From assembly GCF_020164455.1 (NCBI RefSeq), contig NZ_JAIQWW010000015.1, forward strand, positions 110,996-174,995: a DNA stretch of 64,000 bases, read 5' to 3'. The notes under the pieces were generated by a model. That model was not told the origin of the DNA. It worked only from the letters and a program-made list of their open reading frames with translations, and did not search any database. The stretch is from Phyllobacterium chamaecytisi (lineage in GTDB: Bacteria > Pseudomonadota > Alphaproteobacteria > Rhizobiales > Rhizobiaceae). Numbering within the stretch: position 1 is the first letter of the stretch; each line of letters begins with the position of its first letter. Below are positions 52,308 to 61,417 of the stretch, piece by piece. Made by a program: the position numbers and the translations under genes.

Positions 52308-53906
52308 CTAGATTAGATGCCGCAAGATCAGGAACAGCGTGAACGACAGCGCGATCGAGACCGGCAAGGTCAAGATCCACGCCATGGCAAGGTTTCGCAC
52401 GGTTGACATCTGCAGCCCTGAACCGTTGGCGACCATCGTACCGGCAACGCCCGACGACAGGATGTGTGTTGTACTCACCGGCAAGCCCAGGCTATCCGCA
52501 GTAAAGATCGTCCCCATCGCCACAAGTTCTGCCGATGCACCTTGTCCATAGGTCAGGTGCGTCTTGCCGATCTTCTCACCGACGGTGACGACGATACGCT
52601 TCCAGCCGACCATGGTGCCAAGGCCGAGAGCCAGTGCCACGGCGACCTTCACCCATGTCGGGATGAACTTCGTCGCGTTGTCGATAGCCTTGTGATAGGA
52701 CTTCACGGCTGTCATTTCCGCATCCTGCAGCGGCAGGGGCTTCTGTTTCTCGACCAGTTTCAGCGCCTCGCCGATCAAATACATGTCATTGCGCGTGTTG
52801 CTGACCATACCGTTTGGCACATTGGCAGCCGAACCGTAGGGCGAGATCGACGCGCTCGTCTCATCGATAAAGCGCGGCAATGCTGCGGACATCTCGTCGT
52901 TCCATGTCTTGGTGCGAACTGCATTGTTGACCACCTCGCGGGCATCGGTAACCGCAATTTCCGGCTTGGCGTACTTGTGCAACGCCGTGCTCGCCGCGGT
53001 CGAAGCGGCCTTATAGGCCTCAAGATAATTGACGTCCGGCGTGCGGTTCAGGGCAAAGGCGGTCGGAACGACGCCGATCAGGATCAGCATGATCAGCCCC
53101 ATGCCCTTCTGGCCGTCGTTCGAGCCATGGGCAAAGGAAACGCCTGTGCAGGTGAAGATGAGCAGGGCCCGGATCCACAAGGGCGGCGGCGTACTGCCCT
53201 TCGGTGCCTCATAAAGCGCTTTGCTTTTGACGAGAACTTTCATGACCAGCAGAAGCAACGCAGCGACGCCAAAACCAACGAGCGGCGATATTAAAAGGGA
53301 CATGCCGACTTCGGTCGCCTTGGACCAGTCGACGCCACTCGTCACGGTGCCCGCCGGAGCGAGAAACTGGTTGGCAAGGCCCACACCGACGATCGATCCG
53401 ACCAGCGTATGCGAACTTGAGGAAGGAATGCCCAGATACCAGGTGCCGAGGTTCCACAGGATCGCAGCGATCAGCAGCGAGAACACCATCGCGAGACCGG
53501 CGCTGGAGCCGACCTGCATGATCAGCTCCACCGGCAGCAGCGAAATGATACCGAAAGCAACAGCGCCGCTCGCCGTCATCACGCCGAGGAAATTGAAGAA
53601 CCCGGACCAGATCACGGCAAGTTCGGCGGGCAGCGAATTGGTATAAATCACCGTCGCCACGGCGTTTGCCGTGTCGTGGAAGCCATTGACGAATTCGAAG
53701 CCGAGCGCGATGAGCAGCGCCAGACCGAGAAGTATCCACGGCACCGCGACTGAGCTGGTCAACTCATTGGTGAGGGAATAACCGACATAGACAAGCCCGG
53801 CGAGGAGGATGGCAACGACAGCATAATTCGGCCATTGACCGAGACTGCTTGGTTTGTCGAGTGGATGCTCTGCGCGCAGACTGGCATCAGTTGCGTTTAC
53901 CGTCAT
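52308..53906 (-). CDS. pit: PitA-type inorganic phosphate transporter
   Basis: 532-residue inner-membrane symporter of the PHO4/Pit family with the duplicated signature GFEFVNGFHDTANAVATVIY (first half) and SLGLPVSTTHILSSGVAGT (second half), plus VSFAHGSNDGQKGMG. A long hydrophilic insert at about residues 290-430 (YLEAYKAASTAASTALHKYA and onward) lies between the two membrane halves, making it longer than E. coli PitA. Low-affinity metal-phosphate uptake is expected. The 143-bp element copy B lies in its upstream region. Confidence 0.93.
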   Translation of the reverse strand: MTVNATDASLRAEHPLDKPSSLGQWPNYAVVAILLAGLVYVGYSLTNELTSSVAVPWILLGLALLIALGFEFVNGFHDTANAVATVIYTNSLPAELAVIWSGFFNFLGVMTASGAVAFGIISLLPVELIMQVGSSAGLAMVFSLLIAAILWNLGTWYLGIPSSSSHTLVGSIVGVGLANQFLAPAGTVTSGVDWSKATEVGMSLLISPLVGFGVAALLLLVMKVLVKSKALYEAPKGSTPPPLWIRALLIFTCTGVSFAHGSNDGQKGMGLIMLILIGVVPTAFALNRTPDVNYLEAYKAASTAASTALHKYAKPEIAVTDAREVVNNAVRTKTWNDEMSAALPRFIDETSASISPYGSAANVPNGMVSNTRNDMYLIGEALKLVEKQKPLPLQDAEMTAVKSYHKAIDNATKFIPTWVKVAVALALGLGTMVGWKRIVVTVGEKIGKTHLTYGQGASAELVAMGTIFTADSLGLPVSTTHILSSGVAGTMVANGSGLQMSTVRNLAMAWILTLPVSIALSFTLFLILRHLI

Positions 53907-53927
53907 GACCAGATCCCCAAATGGTTA

Positions 53928-54070
53928 AGAGCCCGTTTGGAAACTCGCTGCGGCGAGGCATGTGGCGTGGTTTTCGAGAACCGGAGCGCAGCGTACTTAA
54001 GTACGTGAGCACCGGAAGCGCAGAAAATCGCGTTAGATGACCGCCGCAGCAGGGTTTCCAAACGGGCTCT
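53928..54070. repeat. 143-bp palindromic element, copy B
   Basis: Begins agagcccgtttggaaa and ends with its exact complement tttccaaacgggctct. It matches copy A (41044-41187) closely over its length; copy B keeps the better-preserved ends. No coding capacity. It lies 21 bp upstream of the pitA start codon. Confidence 0.9.
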
Positions 54071-54180
54071 AACGGGGAAAGGCTATGACCCTCACATGAA
54101 CCCTTGATGACAAGACGAGGCTCAATTCGGACTACCTTCGTCGTAGACCACCTACTCCTCCGCCATGACGGACCCCACCT

Positions 54181-54386
54181 CCGTCATCCTCGTCCTCGGG
54201 TTAAACCCGAGGATGACCCGAGGACCCACGGCAAAGGAGCACTACGGGTTCCACTGCTGTGGAGCGTTCCAGAGATCTAGAATTTTTAATGACGCGCTTC
54301 TTGCGTTGTGCCAATGGAAATCAGGAGCACCTTAGTCATGGGTCCTCGGGTCATCCTCGGGTTTAACCCGAGGACGAGGATGACGG
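54181..54386. repeat. Perfect 48-bp inverted repeat with 110-bp spacer
   Basis: Arms 54181-54228 (beginning ccgtcatcctcgtcctcggg) and 54339-54386 are exact inverse complements; each arm also has an internal small palindrome, cctcgggttaaacccgagg. The spacer (54229-54338) has no gene. The last bases of the window (63977-64000) carry a related sequence, so this is a dispersed family. Confidence 0.92.
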
Positions 54387-54533
54387 GGAGGGTAGTTCCT
54401 TATGAAGGACTGAGCGAGGGCTCTACTATGGGAGCCTCGTTGAAAATGCGGAGAGCTTCAAACCTAACGGCACAACTTGCGCGAAACGCGCGGAAACTCT
54501 ATCGCTTTTCAAACACAAAATTTTGGAAGCGCC

Positions 54534-55658
54534 ATGCATAAAGTCGTCATCAGCGGTACGGGCGTTTTCACGCCGGAACAGTCCATCAGCAATGCCGAGC
54601 TGGTGGAGGCGTTCAACACCTATGCCACACGGCAGAACGAGCTCTACGCCGACGAGATCGCCGCAGGAACACGCGCGCCGATAACCATGTCAGCGGAGGA
54701 TTTCATCGTCCGCGCGTCCGGTATTGAAAACCGCTATGTCCTCAATAAATCCGGCATCCTCGATCCGGAGATCATGCACCCGGTCCTGCCCGAGCGCGCA
54801 GACGAGGACCTGTCCGTCATGGCGCAGATGGCCGTACATGCCGCCAGCCTTGCCCTCGCCAAAGCCGGGCGGGATGTGTCGGATGTAGATGCCGTGATCT
54901 GCGCCGCTTCCAATCACGAGCGCCCCTATCCGGCCATCGCCATCGAGGTGCAGCAGGCGCTCGGCATCGAAGGCTTCGGCTTCGACATGAATGTTGCCTG
55001 CTCGTCGGCCACCTTCGGCATCCAGGCCGCTGCCGACATGATCCGCTCCGGCTCGGCCCGCGCGATCCTCATGGTCAATCCAGAGATTTGCTCCGCGCAT
55101 CTCGAATGGCGCGATCGCGATTGCCATTTCATCTTTGGCGATGTCTGCACCGCCGTGCTGCTCGAGCGCGATGATCTGGCCACCGCGAAGGACCGTTTCG
55201 AGATCGTATCGACCCGCTGCCTGACGCAATTCTCCAACAATATCCGCAACAATAACGGCTTTCTGCGCCGCACGCGCGAAGGCCACATGGCCGACCGCCG
55301 CGACATGCTGTTCAAGCAGGAGGGCCGCAAGGTATTCAAGCAGGTGGTGCCGATCGTCTCCGACCTTATTCTCACCCACCTCGCCGACGAGAATATCGCG
55401 CCCGCCCACCTGTCGCGGCTCTGGTTGCACCAGGCCAACAAGGGCATGAATGACCTGATCGGCGTCAAGGTGCTTGGCCGCGAGCCGGAACCCGGCGAAC
55501 AACCGAACATCCTGCAGGATTATGCCAATACGTCATCCGCCGGTTCGATCATCGCCTTCTCGAAATATTCCGATGATCTGGCTCCGGGCAGCCTCGGCGT
55601 CATCTGCTCGTTCGGCGCGGGGTATTCGGTGGGCAGTGTTATTGTGCGGAAGGTTTAG
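54534..55658 (+). CDS. FabH-like beta-ketoacyl-ACP synthase III family protein
   Basis: 374-residue thiolase-fold condensing enzyme. The catalytic Cys lies in FDMNVACSSATFGIQAAADM, His in LSRLWLHQANKGMNDLIGVK and Asn in QDYANTSSAGSIIAFSKYS, so the Cys-His-Asn triad is intact. It is longer than housekeeping FabH (about 320) because of extra residues near the N-terminus (ADEIAAGTRAPITMSAEDFI). Isolated from other lipid genes. ATG 54534 has GGAAG upstream; the open frame before it is not conserved-looking. Confidence 0.9.
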   Translation: MHKVVISGTGVFTPEQSISNAELVEAFNTYATRQNELYADEIAAGTRAPITMSAEDFIVRASGIENRYVLNKSGILDPEIMHPVLPERADEDLSVMAQMAVHAASLALAKAGRDVSDVDAVICAASNHERPYPAIAIEVQQALGIEGFGFDMNVACSSATFGIQAAADMIRSGSARAILMVNPEICSAHLEWRDRDCHFIFGDVCTAVLLERDDLATAKDRFEIVSTRCLTQFSNNIRNNNGFLRRTREGHMADRRDMLFKQEGRKVFKQVVPIVSDLILTHLADENIAPAHLSRLWLHQANKGMNDLIGVKVLGREPEPGEQPNILQDYANTSSAGSIIAFSKYSDDLAPGSLGVICSFGAGYSVGSVIVRKV

Positions 55659-55664
55659 GATGAT

Positions 55665-55695
55665 CGAAGGAGGGCAAATCCATTGCCCTCCTTCG
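55665..55695. terminator. 13-bp perfect hairpin between convergent genes
   Basis: cgaaggagggcaa (55665-55677) pairs exactly with 55683-55695 around a 5-base loop. It lies 7 bp after the FabH-like stop and 26 bp before the RTX stop. There is no clear T-tract on either side, so its efficiency as a terminator is uncertain. Confidence 0.65.
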
Positions 55696-55720
55696 CTAGA
55701 GGCAGGCTTTCGGCCGAAAA

Positions 55721-56863
55721 CTATAAGCCAAACACGGTATCCACGTCGGGAAAGCCCACCACCTGAGGTGTATAATAAACTCTGATGGTGCCTGACTGAC
55801 TACCAGCTTCAACCGTAAAGTCCGCATAGTGTCCTGGCACATTCCTGAGTTCAGTAATTTGGGGATCTCTTATACCCTCCAGTTTGATGACATCCCCCTC
55901 TTCGGTGTTCAAATCACGCACAACGTCACCATTGAGATTGGCAAGTTCCTCATAGCGGTATCTGTCTCGCCCGGCGCCTCCCCACATCGTATTGATCGAA
56001 CTGCCGCCCCAGATGTCATCGTTGCGCGCAGAACCAACAACGTTTTCGATACTCTCGTATCTGTCTCCGGCTGCATCGTAATAGCCTAAGCCATCTTCAC
56101 CTGGTTCTGAATCGAGCCTGACTTCTATGCCGTCGGGGCCAGTGCTGGCTGAGTAGTCCACCGTGTCAATGCCGCTCTGGCCGCGGAAATAATCTTTGCC
56201 GTCGGTATTGTTACCTGCCCCGACGATAAAGACGTCATCGCCGTCGCCGCCATGCATGGTGTCGTTGCCAAGGCCGCCATCGAATATGTCGTTGCCGGCA
56301 TTGCCAGATATGATGTCATTGCCATTTTCACCATAGAGTTGGTCATTGCCATCACCGCCATTCAGCTGATCAGAACCATCACCACCATACAGCCAGTCGT
56401 CGCCGCCATTGCCGCTGATGCTGTCGATACCACCCATGCCGAGAATTTTGTTTGAGAATGAATTGCCTCTCAGAAAATCGTCGCCCATGGATCCCACGAG
56501 ATTTTCGAAGCCAGCTGCAGTTATGTCGCCGACGGCATCGCCGCTCTGAGCATTGAGTGTGATGCCTCCGGCGGCAGTCAGTGTGACGTTGACAGCAAAC
56601 TGTGAGTTCAGATATCCAACCGTATCCTCGGTGAGAAGACCGCCGGTTAGGGTATCAGCGCCCTTGCCGCCTTCGATATAACTGTTTCCGGCCAGCGGGA
56701 GGAGGTTGGTGATAGTGTCGTTTCCATCCAGCCCGTTGTAATAGTGTTGGGCGCCTAGCGGCAGCGTCCATACTGGTAGTGGATCATTGACGTTTGTACC
56801 CTCTTGCAGCGTCGCGCTGCCTACATTCAGGATATTTCTGTAAAATTGCGATAATGTTGCCAT
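55721..56863 (-). CDS. RTX-type calcium-binding repeat protein
   Basis: 380 residues, acidic, no Cys and no N-terminal signal peptide. Nonapeptide GGxGxDxUx repeats cluster at about residues 133-210 (GMGGIDSISGNGGDDWLYGG, GNDQLYGENGNDIISGNAGN). Further copies occur near residues 50-80 and 280-305. The C-terminus (GFPDVDTVFGL) fits a type I secretion signal. Such proteins are exported by PrsDE-like systems and fold on binding Ca2+. No catalytic domain is evident, so a structural or biofilm role is more likely than a toxin. A gagagggca / tgccctctc hairpin (56885-56907) lies just upstream. Confidence 0.88.
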   Translation of the reverse strand: MATLSQFYRNILNVGSATLQEGTNVNDPLPVWTLPLGAQHYYNGLDGNDTITNLLPLAGNSYIEGGKGADTLTGGLLTEDTVGYLNSQFAVNVTLTAAGGITLNAQSGDAVGDITAAGFENLVGSMGDDFLRGNSFSNKILGMGGIDSISGNGGDDWLYGGDGSDQLNGGDGNDQLYGENGNDIISGNAGNDIFDGGLGNDTMHGGDGDDVFIVGAGNNTDGKDYFRGQSGIDTVDYSASTGPDGIEVRLDSEPGEDGLGYYDAAGDRYESIENVVGSARNDDIWGGSSINTMWGGAGRDRYRYEELANLNGDVVRDLNTEEGDVIKLEGIRDPQITELRNVPGHYADFTVEAGSQSGTIRVYYTPQVVGFPDVDTVFGL

Positions 56864-57085
56864 AATTAAATCCTCCCCGTTGGTGAGAGGGCAAGCGCTG
56901 CCCTCTCGGGCTGCGGGGCGGTCAACCGTTATGGGGCCTTGAACCCCACAGTCGCAGTATAACAGTCTATACCTATATTTAGTTACATCAAAGTATAATC
57001 CGTAATATCTAACGAATAATCCAGAATAATTACAGAAAACATATACTTAGACGTAAGAATTTTTGGATTTTTTATTTGTGGAAGT

Positions 57086-58372
57086 CTAGATTCTATCGAC
57101 CAGCGCGTACCAGCTAAGCGCCAGAAACAACAGCGGCGCCCGGAAGGTGCGCCCACCCGGGAAGGCAGGGACTTTCAGCTCCTCCAGCAGCTTCAGGCGG
57201 TCGCGGTTGCCGGCGATGGTCTCGGCATAGAGCTTGCCGACGAAGTTCGACAGCATCACCCCGTGGCCGGAATAGCCCCCGGCCGAAATCACGTTCGGCA
57301 TGACCTCGCGCACAAATGGCTGACGCGGCAGGGTAATGCCCACCGAACCGCCCCAGGCCTGGGTGATTTCGATATCGGCGAGCGCCGGGTAAATCTCGGC
57401 GATCTGGCGGCGGATATGTGTGCTGATGTCGAGCGGGTTGTCGGCCGTATAGGCCTCGCGCCCGCCAAACAGCAGCCGGCCATCCCTGGAGCGGCGAAAA
57501 TAGCGCACGACGAAACGCGAATCGTCGACGCTTTCGCCGCCCGGCAGCACCGGACTGTCTGGCCCGAGCGGCACCGTCGCGCCGATGAACGAGCGGATCG
57601 GCATCACATGCGAAGCGCTGATTGGTTCGAGATTTCCGCCATAGGCATTGACGGCGATCAGGCACTTCGCCGCCGTCACGTTGCCGAAAGGCGTCGTAAC
57701 GGTCACGCGGCCATTTTCGGATTTGATCCCCGTGACCTTGCTGTTCTCGTAGAGATGCGCACCGGCCTGCGCCGCCGCCTTTGCTGTGCCGACGACCAGC
57801 TTCATCGGCTGGATATGGCCGGTGCCCTTGTCATATGTTCCGCCGAGATAGCGCGTCGAACCAAGGCGTTCCGCGGTTTCCGCGGCGTCCATATAATGGA
57901 TATGCGGATAGCCGAAGCGTTCCGCCATCAGTTCCGCATGCGCCCGATAGTCCTTCAGGTAGCGCTTCTTGTGCACCACGGACATTTGTCCCGGCACATA
58001 TTCGATGTCGATCTTGTGCGTCTCGGCAAATTGCAAGAGATGGGTCTTCGCTTCCTCGGCAAGATCGAAGAGCGCCTTGGCGCGCGTGAAACCATATTGC
58101 GCCTCGAGTTCTTCCGCCCAGGCGCGCTGGCCGGTACCGAGCTGGCCGCCATTGCGCCCCGATGCGCCATCGCCGAAGCGCCAGGCCTCGAGCAAGACCA
58201 CGTCGACACCTGCCGACGCCAGGTGCACGGCAGCGGAGAGGCCGGTAAAGCCGCCTCCGATGATGACGACATCGGCGTTGCGCGATCCATCCAGCGCCGG
58301 ATATTCGGTTCGGTCATCGACCGCAGTCTCGTACCAGGAGATGCCGGGGGAAATTGGTGATTGGTAGGGCAT
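57086..58372 (-). CDS. PuuB-like FAD-dependent amine oxidase
   Basis: 428-residue DAO-fold flavoprotein like gamma-glutamylputrescine oxidase. FAD motif ADVVIIGGGFTGLSAAVHLA, FGDGASGRNGGQLGTGQRAW, LGGTYDKGTGHIQPMKLVVG, and C-terminal WGGSVGITLPRQPFVREVM and SAGGYSGHGVMLSNFVGKLY. The glutamine-synthetase-like gene upstream on the same strand supports a role in polyamine breakdown. A 42-bp inverted repeat lies between the two. Confidence 0.9.
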   Translation of the reverse strand: MPYQSPISPGISWYETAVDDRTEYPALDGSRNADVVIIGGGFTGLSAAVHLASAGVDVVLLEAWRFGDGASGRNGGQLGTGQRAWAEELEAQYGFTRAKALFDLAEEAKTHLLQFAETHKIDIEYVPGQMSVVHKKRYLKDYRAHAELMAERFGYPHIHYMDAAETAERLGSTRYLGGTYDKGTGHIQPMKLVVGTAKAAAQAGAHLYENSKVTGIKSENGRVTVTTPFGNVTAAKCLIAVNAYGGNLEPISASHVMPIRSFIGATVPLGPDSPVLPGGESVDDSRFVVRYFRRSRDGRLLFGGREAYTADNPLDISTHIRRQIAEIYPALADIEITQAWGGSVGITLPRQPFVREVMPNVISAGGYSGHGVMLSNFVGKLYAETIAGNRDRLKLLEELKVPAFPGGRTFRAPLLFLALSWYALVDRI

Positions 58373-58399
58373 ATTTGCAAACTTCTACATTGATCTACT

Positions 58400-58543
58400 G
58401 CGCAACTGCTGTGCGTGGTTCGACAAGCTCACCATGAGGGAGGTGGTGGACTGCAAGCAATCACCAACCTTGCAGAACTTGGCCGCTTGCAATCAACTAT
58501 CTCCCTCATGGTGAGCTTGTCGAACCACGCACAGCAGTTGTGC
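58400..58543. repeat. Inverted repeat with 42-bp arms between the puu-like genes
   Basis: The left arm (58400-58441, starting gcgcaactgctgtgcgtggt) and right arm (58502-58543) are inverse complements with one mismatch; the spacer is 60 bp. The core ggttcgacaagctcacc is of a type often found in alphaproteobacterial intergenic repeats. No coding capacity. It separates the puuA-like and puuB-like genes by a strong potential hairpin. Confidence 0.92.
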
Positions 58544-58566
58544 CGCAAAAAGTATCCTCTTCCGGA

Positions 58567-59997
58567 TCACACATTCAGCAGCAAGAACTCGCGTTCCCAC
58601 GGGCTGATGACCTCCATGAAGGTCTCGAACTCGGCGCGTTTGATTGCGGCGTAGGTGATTGCGAAGGATTCGCCGAGCATGGCCACCAGTTCCCTGTCCT
58701 GCTCGAACAGGATCGTCGCCTCGATCAACCCGCGCGGCAATTCGATCAGATTGTCGTTGACGGTCGTGGAGGCAGGCTCGTCCGGCTCGATCTTGTTGTT
58801 CATGCCGATCAATCCGCAGGCGAGCGATGCCGCCAGTGCCAGATAAGGGTTGGCATCGGAGGAGGGGATACGGTTTTCGACACGTCGCGCCGCAGGATCC
58901 GAGCGCGGTACGCGAAATGCCGTGGTACGGTTGTCGTAGCCCCATTTAACGTTGACGGGCGCAGAGGCCGCCGGTGTCAGCCGCCGGTACGAATTCACGT
59001 AGGGCGCAAACATCACCAGCGAGGCCGGGACATGCTTCTGCATGCCGCCGATAAAATGCCGGAACGCCGGGCTTTCCGTTCCATCCGGATTGGAGAAAAC
59101 ATTGCGCCCGGTTTTCTTGTCGATGATCGACTGGTGGATATGCATCGCGGAACCCGGCTGGCCTTGTATAGGCTTCGCCATGAACGTCGCATACATGTCA
59201 TGCTTCAATGCGGCTTCACGGATGGTGCGTTTGAACAGGAACACCTGATCGGCAAGCTCGATCGGATCGCCGTGCCGCAAATTGATTTCCAGCTGCGCTG
59301 CGCCTTCCTCATGGATCAGCGTGTCGATCTCGAGCCCCTGACTTTCGGAGAAATGATAGATATCGTCGATGAGTTCGTCGAACTCGTTGACGCCAGCGAT
59401 GGAATAGCCTTGTCCGCCGCCGATCGCCCGGCCAGAGCGTCCGACAGGCGGGGTCAGGGGATAATCCGGATCGGGGTTTTTCTTGACGAGGTAGAATTCG
59501 ATTTCCGGCGCGACGACCGCCTTCAGGCCCTTCTTGGCATAAGCGGCCATAACCCGTTTCAATACGTTGCGCGGGGTAAATTCCACCGCTTCCCCGTCCT
59601 TGTTGACGAGATCACAAATGACCTGCGCCGTCGGATCGCTTTCCCACGGTACTTCGGAGAGCGTGGAGAGATCCGGCATCAGCTTCAGATCGCCGTCATC
59701 CTCAGGATAGGAGAATCCATGCCCATCTTCCGGATAGGAACCCGAGATCGTCGCCATGAATACGGCGGAAGGCAGCGCCAGCGAGGTATTGGATGTGAAT
59801 TTCTTCGACGGCATCATTTTGCCGCGCGCCACACCGGCTTGATCCGGGGTAATGCATTCGATGTCCTCGATATCCCGCCAGGCCAGCCACTCGGAAGCTT
59901 CGCGCCAGTTCTTCACACCGCGCGTGGCTTTGACATAGGCGGGCGTACGCCGCCGGGTCCGCGCGGGCTTTTTTTCAGGGGTTTCGGAAGGCATCAA
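58567..59997 (-). CDS. Glutamine-synthetase-like gamma-glutamylpolyamine synthetase (PuuA type)
   Basis: 476 residues. ATP and metal sites typical of the GS fold: VVAPEIEFYLVKKNPDPDYP, IHEEGAAQLEINLRHGDPIE, GQPGSAMHIHQSIIDKKTGR, YVNSYRRLTPAASAPVNVKW and AARRVENRIPSSDANPYLAL. The adjacent PuuB-like oxidase argues for gamma-glutamylation of putrescine or another amine rather than ammonia assimilation. Start ATG 59997. Confidence 0.9.
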   Translation of the reverse strand: MMPSETPEKKPARTRRRTPAYVKATRGVKNWREASEWLAWRDIEDIECITPDQAGVARGKMMPSKKFTSNTSLALPSAVFMATISGSYPEDGHGFSYPEDDGDLKLMPDLSTLSEVPWESDPTAQVICDLVNKDGEAVEFTPRNVLKRVMAAYAKKGLKAVVAPEIEFYLVKKNPDPDYPLTPPVGRSGRAIGGGQGYSIAGVNEFDELIDDIYHFSESQGLEIDTLIHEEGAAQLEINLRHGDPIELADQVFLFKRTIREAALKHDMYATFMAKPIQGQPGSAMHIHQSIIDKKTGRNVFSNPDGTESPAFRHFIGGMQKHVPASLVMFAPYVNSYRRLTPAASAPVNVKWGYDNRTTAFRVPRSDPAARRVENRIPSSDANPYLALAASLACGLIGMNNKIEPDEPASTTVNDNLIELPRGLIEATILFEQDRELVAMLGESFAITYAAIKRAEFETFMEVISPWEREFLLLNV

Positions 59998-60107
59998 TCA
60001 CCAGAATTCGTTGCGATGGCAAAATGATAGAACAAAATATGACGCGATGGGAGGCGGGGACGAGAAAATTGTCACACTCCACTCGTTTCTATCAGGCATG
60101 AAAGGCT

Positions 60108-60827
60108 CTAGCGGGCGAGGCTTATCCCGAGAAGCCGTCTGTATTCTGCCTCGGCTACCCCGTAGAAACCATTGGCCTCGGCCATAAGCCCGGTACGATC
60201 GACAATGGTTATCTGTCCTCGCTTTGCCCGGATCAACCGTTTGTCTTCGAGGACATGCAAGGTTTCCGTCACCCATGGCCGCCGCACTCCAAGCATGACC
60301 GACAGGAATTCGTGCGTCAGCACAATGTCTGGACCGTGGGTGCGGTCATGCACCATCAGGAGCCAACGAGCCATTCTGGATGAGACGTCCGCCTGACTAT
60401 TCGCCAATGCGGTCGAGGCCGTCTGGATGATCATGGTTTGGACATAGAGGAGCAGGTAGTTGCGCAGCGGAGTGCTTGTTTCCATGGCGCGTTGAAGATC
60501 TACAGTAGCGATACTGTAGCCGACACCAGCTACTTGGATGTAGCTGTCGTGCGGCGATTGCATCCCGCCAAGAACAACCGAGGAACCCGTCATCCCCTCA
60601 CTGCCGGACACGCCCACTTCGATGTCGCGGCCACCGGGCATTCTTGAGACGATCGAGGCAAGGCCTGTTTCAAGAAAGTAGACGTCGGTGACGGGCGTTT
60701 GTGATTTCTCGATCACGTGCCTCAACGGCAACTTCCGTGCTTCGAGATGCGGAGCCAGCAGTTCAAAATCGTTCGCGCGCATATGCCTGAGAAGCTTGTT
60801 CTCAAACGCAAATTGTGAAGCTGACAT
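60108..60827 (-). CDS. Crp/Fnr-family transcriptional regulator
   Basis: 239 residues. The N-terminal cNMP-like beta-barrel (VIEKSQTPVTDVYFLETGLA, GRDIEVGVSGSEGMTGSSVV) is followed by the dimer helix and a C-terminal winged helix with LTHEFLSVMLGVRRPWVTET and LHVLEDKRLIRAKRGQITIV. There is no N-terminal Cys cluster, so it is not an FNR oxygen sensor. Ligand unknown. It ends 111 bp before the PuuA-like start on the same strand. Interleaved palindromes lie 70-110 bp upstream of its start. Confidence 0.9.
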   Translation of the reverse strand: MSASQFAFENKLLRHMRANDFELLAPHLEARKLPLRHVIEKSQTPVTDVYFLETGLASIVSRMPGGRDIEVGVSGSEGMTGSSVVLGGMQSPHDSYIQVAGVGYSIATVDLQRAMETSTPLRNYLLLYVQTMIIQTASTALANSQADVSSRMARWLLMVHDRTHGPDIVLTHEFLSVMLGVRRPWVTETLHVLEDKRLIRAKRGQITIVDRTGLMAEANGFYGVAEAEYRRLLGISLAR

Positions 60828-61417
60828 CCTCGTCCCTTCTCGCGGGAACAGAGAATCCTGCGTGATGAAATGCTATAAATATCGAAATAAAAAAATGACA
60901 CAATGCATTGTCCGCTAATGGACAATCGTAGAATTGTCTGTCATTATTTGACCGAATAATCGGTTATATTTTCTCTGGATTGTATTATGACACAAATTTC
61001 AAAATATATAAAGGATTGCTTTACATTGGAAGACTCTAATCGATACTTTGAATCATTTCCGGTGGGTGAAAGAGGGAAAGTTATGGCGCATATTTTTGGA
61101 TACGAAAACTAAAGGGATGACGTGGCCATGTTCATGCGCCCTCATGCCGTTCGCAGCACTGGAAAGTGGAAAAACGAGCAGCAGAGTACGAATTTTGATC
61201 GAAGCCGATTGTCGCAAGCAATGCCTAACTTCGCAGACGGTCAATAAAAATTGACGCGCACAAACGTTTATCAGTGTTGGTATATCCTTTAGGTAAAGTT
61301 TTATTTCAAAAAACGTTTGTCCATTGACAGACAAAATTTGCAGTATATATTTCCGTAATCTGAAATAACTATTGTATTGATAAATTTGTTTAGCTCTTTC
61401 TGGAGGGGAAGACTTGA
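60828..61417. promoter_or_regulatory. Upstream region of the crp-like gene, with interleaved palindromes
   Basis: 590 bp, AT-rich, no credible gene. Between 60900 and 60937 three overlapping inverted repeats occur: acaatgcattgt, attgtcc-gctaat-ggacaat and acaat-cgtaga-attgt. They look like a multi-site operator, perhaps for autoregulation. The rest (60960-61400) has no feature I can name. Confidence 0.5.

Larger units (their letters stand above)
53907..54533. other. Repeat-rich intergenic region, no gene
   Basis: 627 bp between pitA and the divergent FabH-like gene. It contains copy B of the 143-bp element (53928-54070) and a perfect 48-bp inverted repeat (54181-54228 with 54339-54386). No credible gene is seen. 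Promoters for both neighbours must lie between or inside these repeats. Confidence 0.6.

Noticed and set aside
57263..58360. 365-codon frame antisense to the PuuB-like gene
   Set aside because: Shadow frame with no domain; FAD-binding motifs are on the minus strand.
58540..60027. 495-codon frame antisense to the GS-like gene
   Set aside because: Shadow frame; the minus strand encodes complete glutamine-synthetase motifs.
60966..61254. Short frame at 61048-61254 upstream of the small hypothetical genes
   Set aside because: No ribosome site, AT-rich context and no recognisable protein features.
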